Below are positions 63,887 through 64,000 of a stretch of 64,000 bases of DNA, one piece after another. The DNA comes from Spirosoma sp. (GTDB lineage Bacteria; Bacteroidota; Bacteroidia; Cytophagales; Spirosomataceae). Both the position numbers and the translations under genes were made by a program. Every line of letters starts with the position of its first letter. Position 1 is the stretch's first letter. A model generated the notes under the pieces. That model saw only the letters and a list, made by a program, of their open reading frames with translations, did no database searches and was not told the DNA's origin. The stretch is taken from the NCBI RefSeq assembly GCF_026391055.1, contig NZ_JAPLET010000010.1:1-64000 (forward strand), in the 5' to 3' direction.

Positions 63887-64000
63887 ATGAATGACAACGA
63901 ATTGAAAGCCCTTATCTCGCTTCTGGACGACGAAGACCGGGAGGTCGTTGAACACGTTGAACAACAAATTCGACAGATGGGGGGGCAAATGATCCCATTT
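63887..64000 (+). CDS. 5' end of a gene (transglutaminase-like/SirB1-type N-terminus), cut by the window
   Basis: 38 codons with a clear start, MNDNELKALISLLDDEDREV, continuing in helical sequence to the edge. From memory this matches the N-terminal start of a Bacteroidota transglutaminase-like protein with a SirB1-type N-terminal domain. The rest lies outside the window, so the assignment is tentative. It is divergent from galE. Confidence 0.5.
   Translation, partial: MNDNELKALISLLDDEDREVVEHVEQQIRQMGGQMIPF

Overview
This 64 kb window comes from the chromosome of a Bacteroidota bacterium, most likely a Spirosoma-type member of the Cytophagales. The pointers are promoter elements of the Bacteroidota type (TTG near -33, TAnnTTTG near -7), LytTR regulators, DUF5916 and S41 lipoproteins, a RemB/Wzi-like outer membrane protein, a TPM/LemA operon, and GC content close to 50 percent. 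The genus is an inference. Most of the window is ordinary chromosome, interrupted by one integrated island.

Region by region. At 0.3-4.6 kb lies sbcDC (DNA hairpin nuclease). At 4.8-11.3 kb are a PhoD-like phosphatase, fabI, an alpha/beta hydrolase, an RsmF-type rRNA methyltransferase, kdsC and bioA, followed by tRNA-Gly(CCC). At 11.7-19.7 kb is a loosely packed, AT-richer stretch: a PfkB kinase, a VWA protein, tRNA-Arg(TCG), an aspartyl protease, a stand-alone LytTR regulator, several small unknown genes and a large conserved protein of unknown function. At 19.8-26.6 kb are an S41 protease, yraN, lipB, a degenerate-looking 3'-5' exonuclease and rnr.

At 26.7-37.1 kb a 10.3 kb island is inserted at the 3' end of tRNA-Arg(CCG). 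It is flanked by 38-bp direct repeats with one mismatch, exactly 10,346 bp apart. It carries DUF3892, RteC-like and HTH genes, a replication-type gene broken by a +1 shift at an A7 run, an MmeI-like restriction-modification gene broken by one in-frame TAG, and a two-gene membrane module. No recombinase gene is visible, so the island looks either decayed or dependent on helper functions supplied in trans.

After the island come a YdeP/FdhF-type molybdopterin oxidoreductase, an acyl-CoA ligase, a LytTR protein, cysM, pyrD, ftsK, a LolA-like carrier, upp, a RemB/Wzi-like protein, gmhA, a DUF5916 protein, the lemA-TPM-TPM operon and an SDR. A four-gene co-directional block (57.4-60.2 kb) pairs a NarL-type two-component system with an unknown multi-pass membrane protein and an unknown small protein ending in a CPxxC motif. 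This block is the best candidate here for an uncharacterised signalling system. The window closes with rmlA, rmlB and galE, which make activated sugars for surface polysaccharide, and with the first 38 codons of a divergent gene.

Long hairpins sit between three of the convergent gene pairs, and small GTAGCG-type palindromes are scattered through intergenic DNA. All calls come from reading the sequence; no database search was run.
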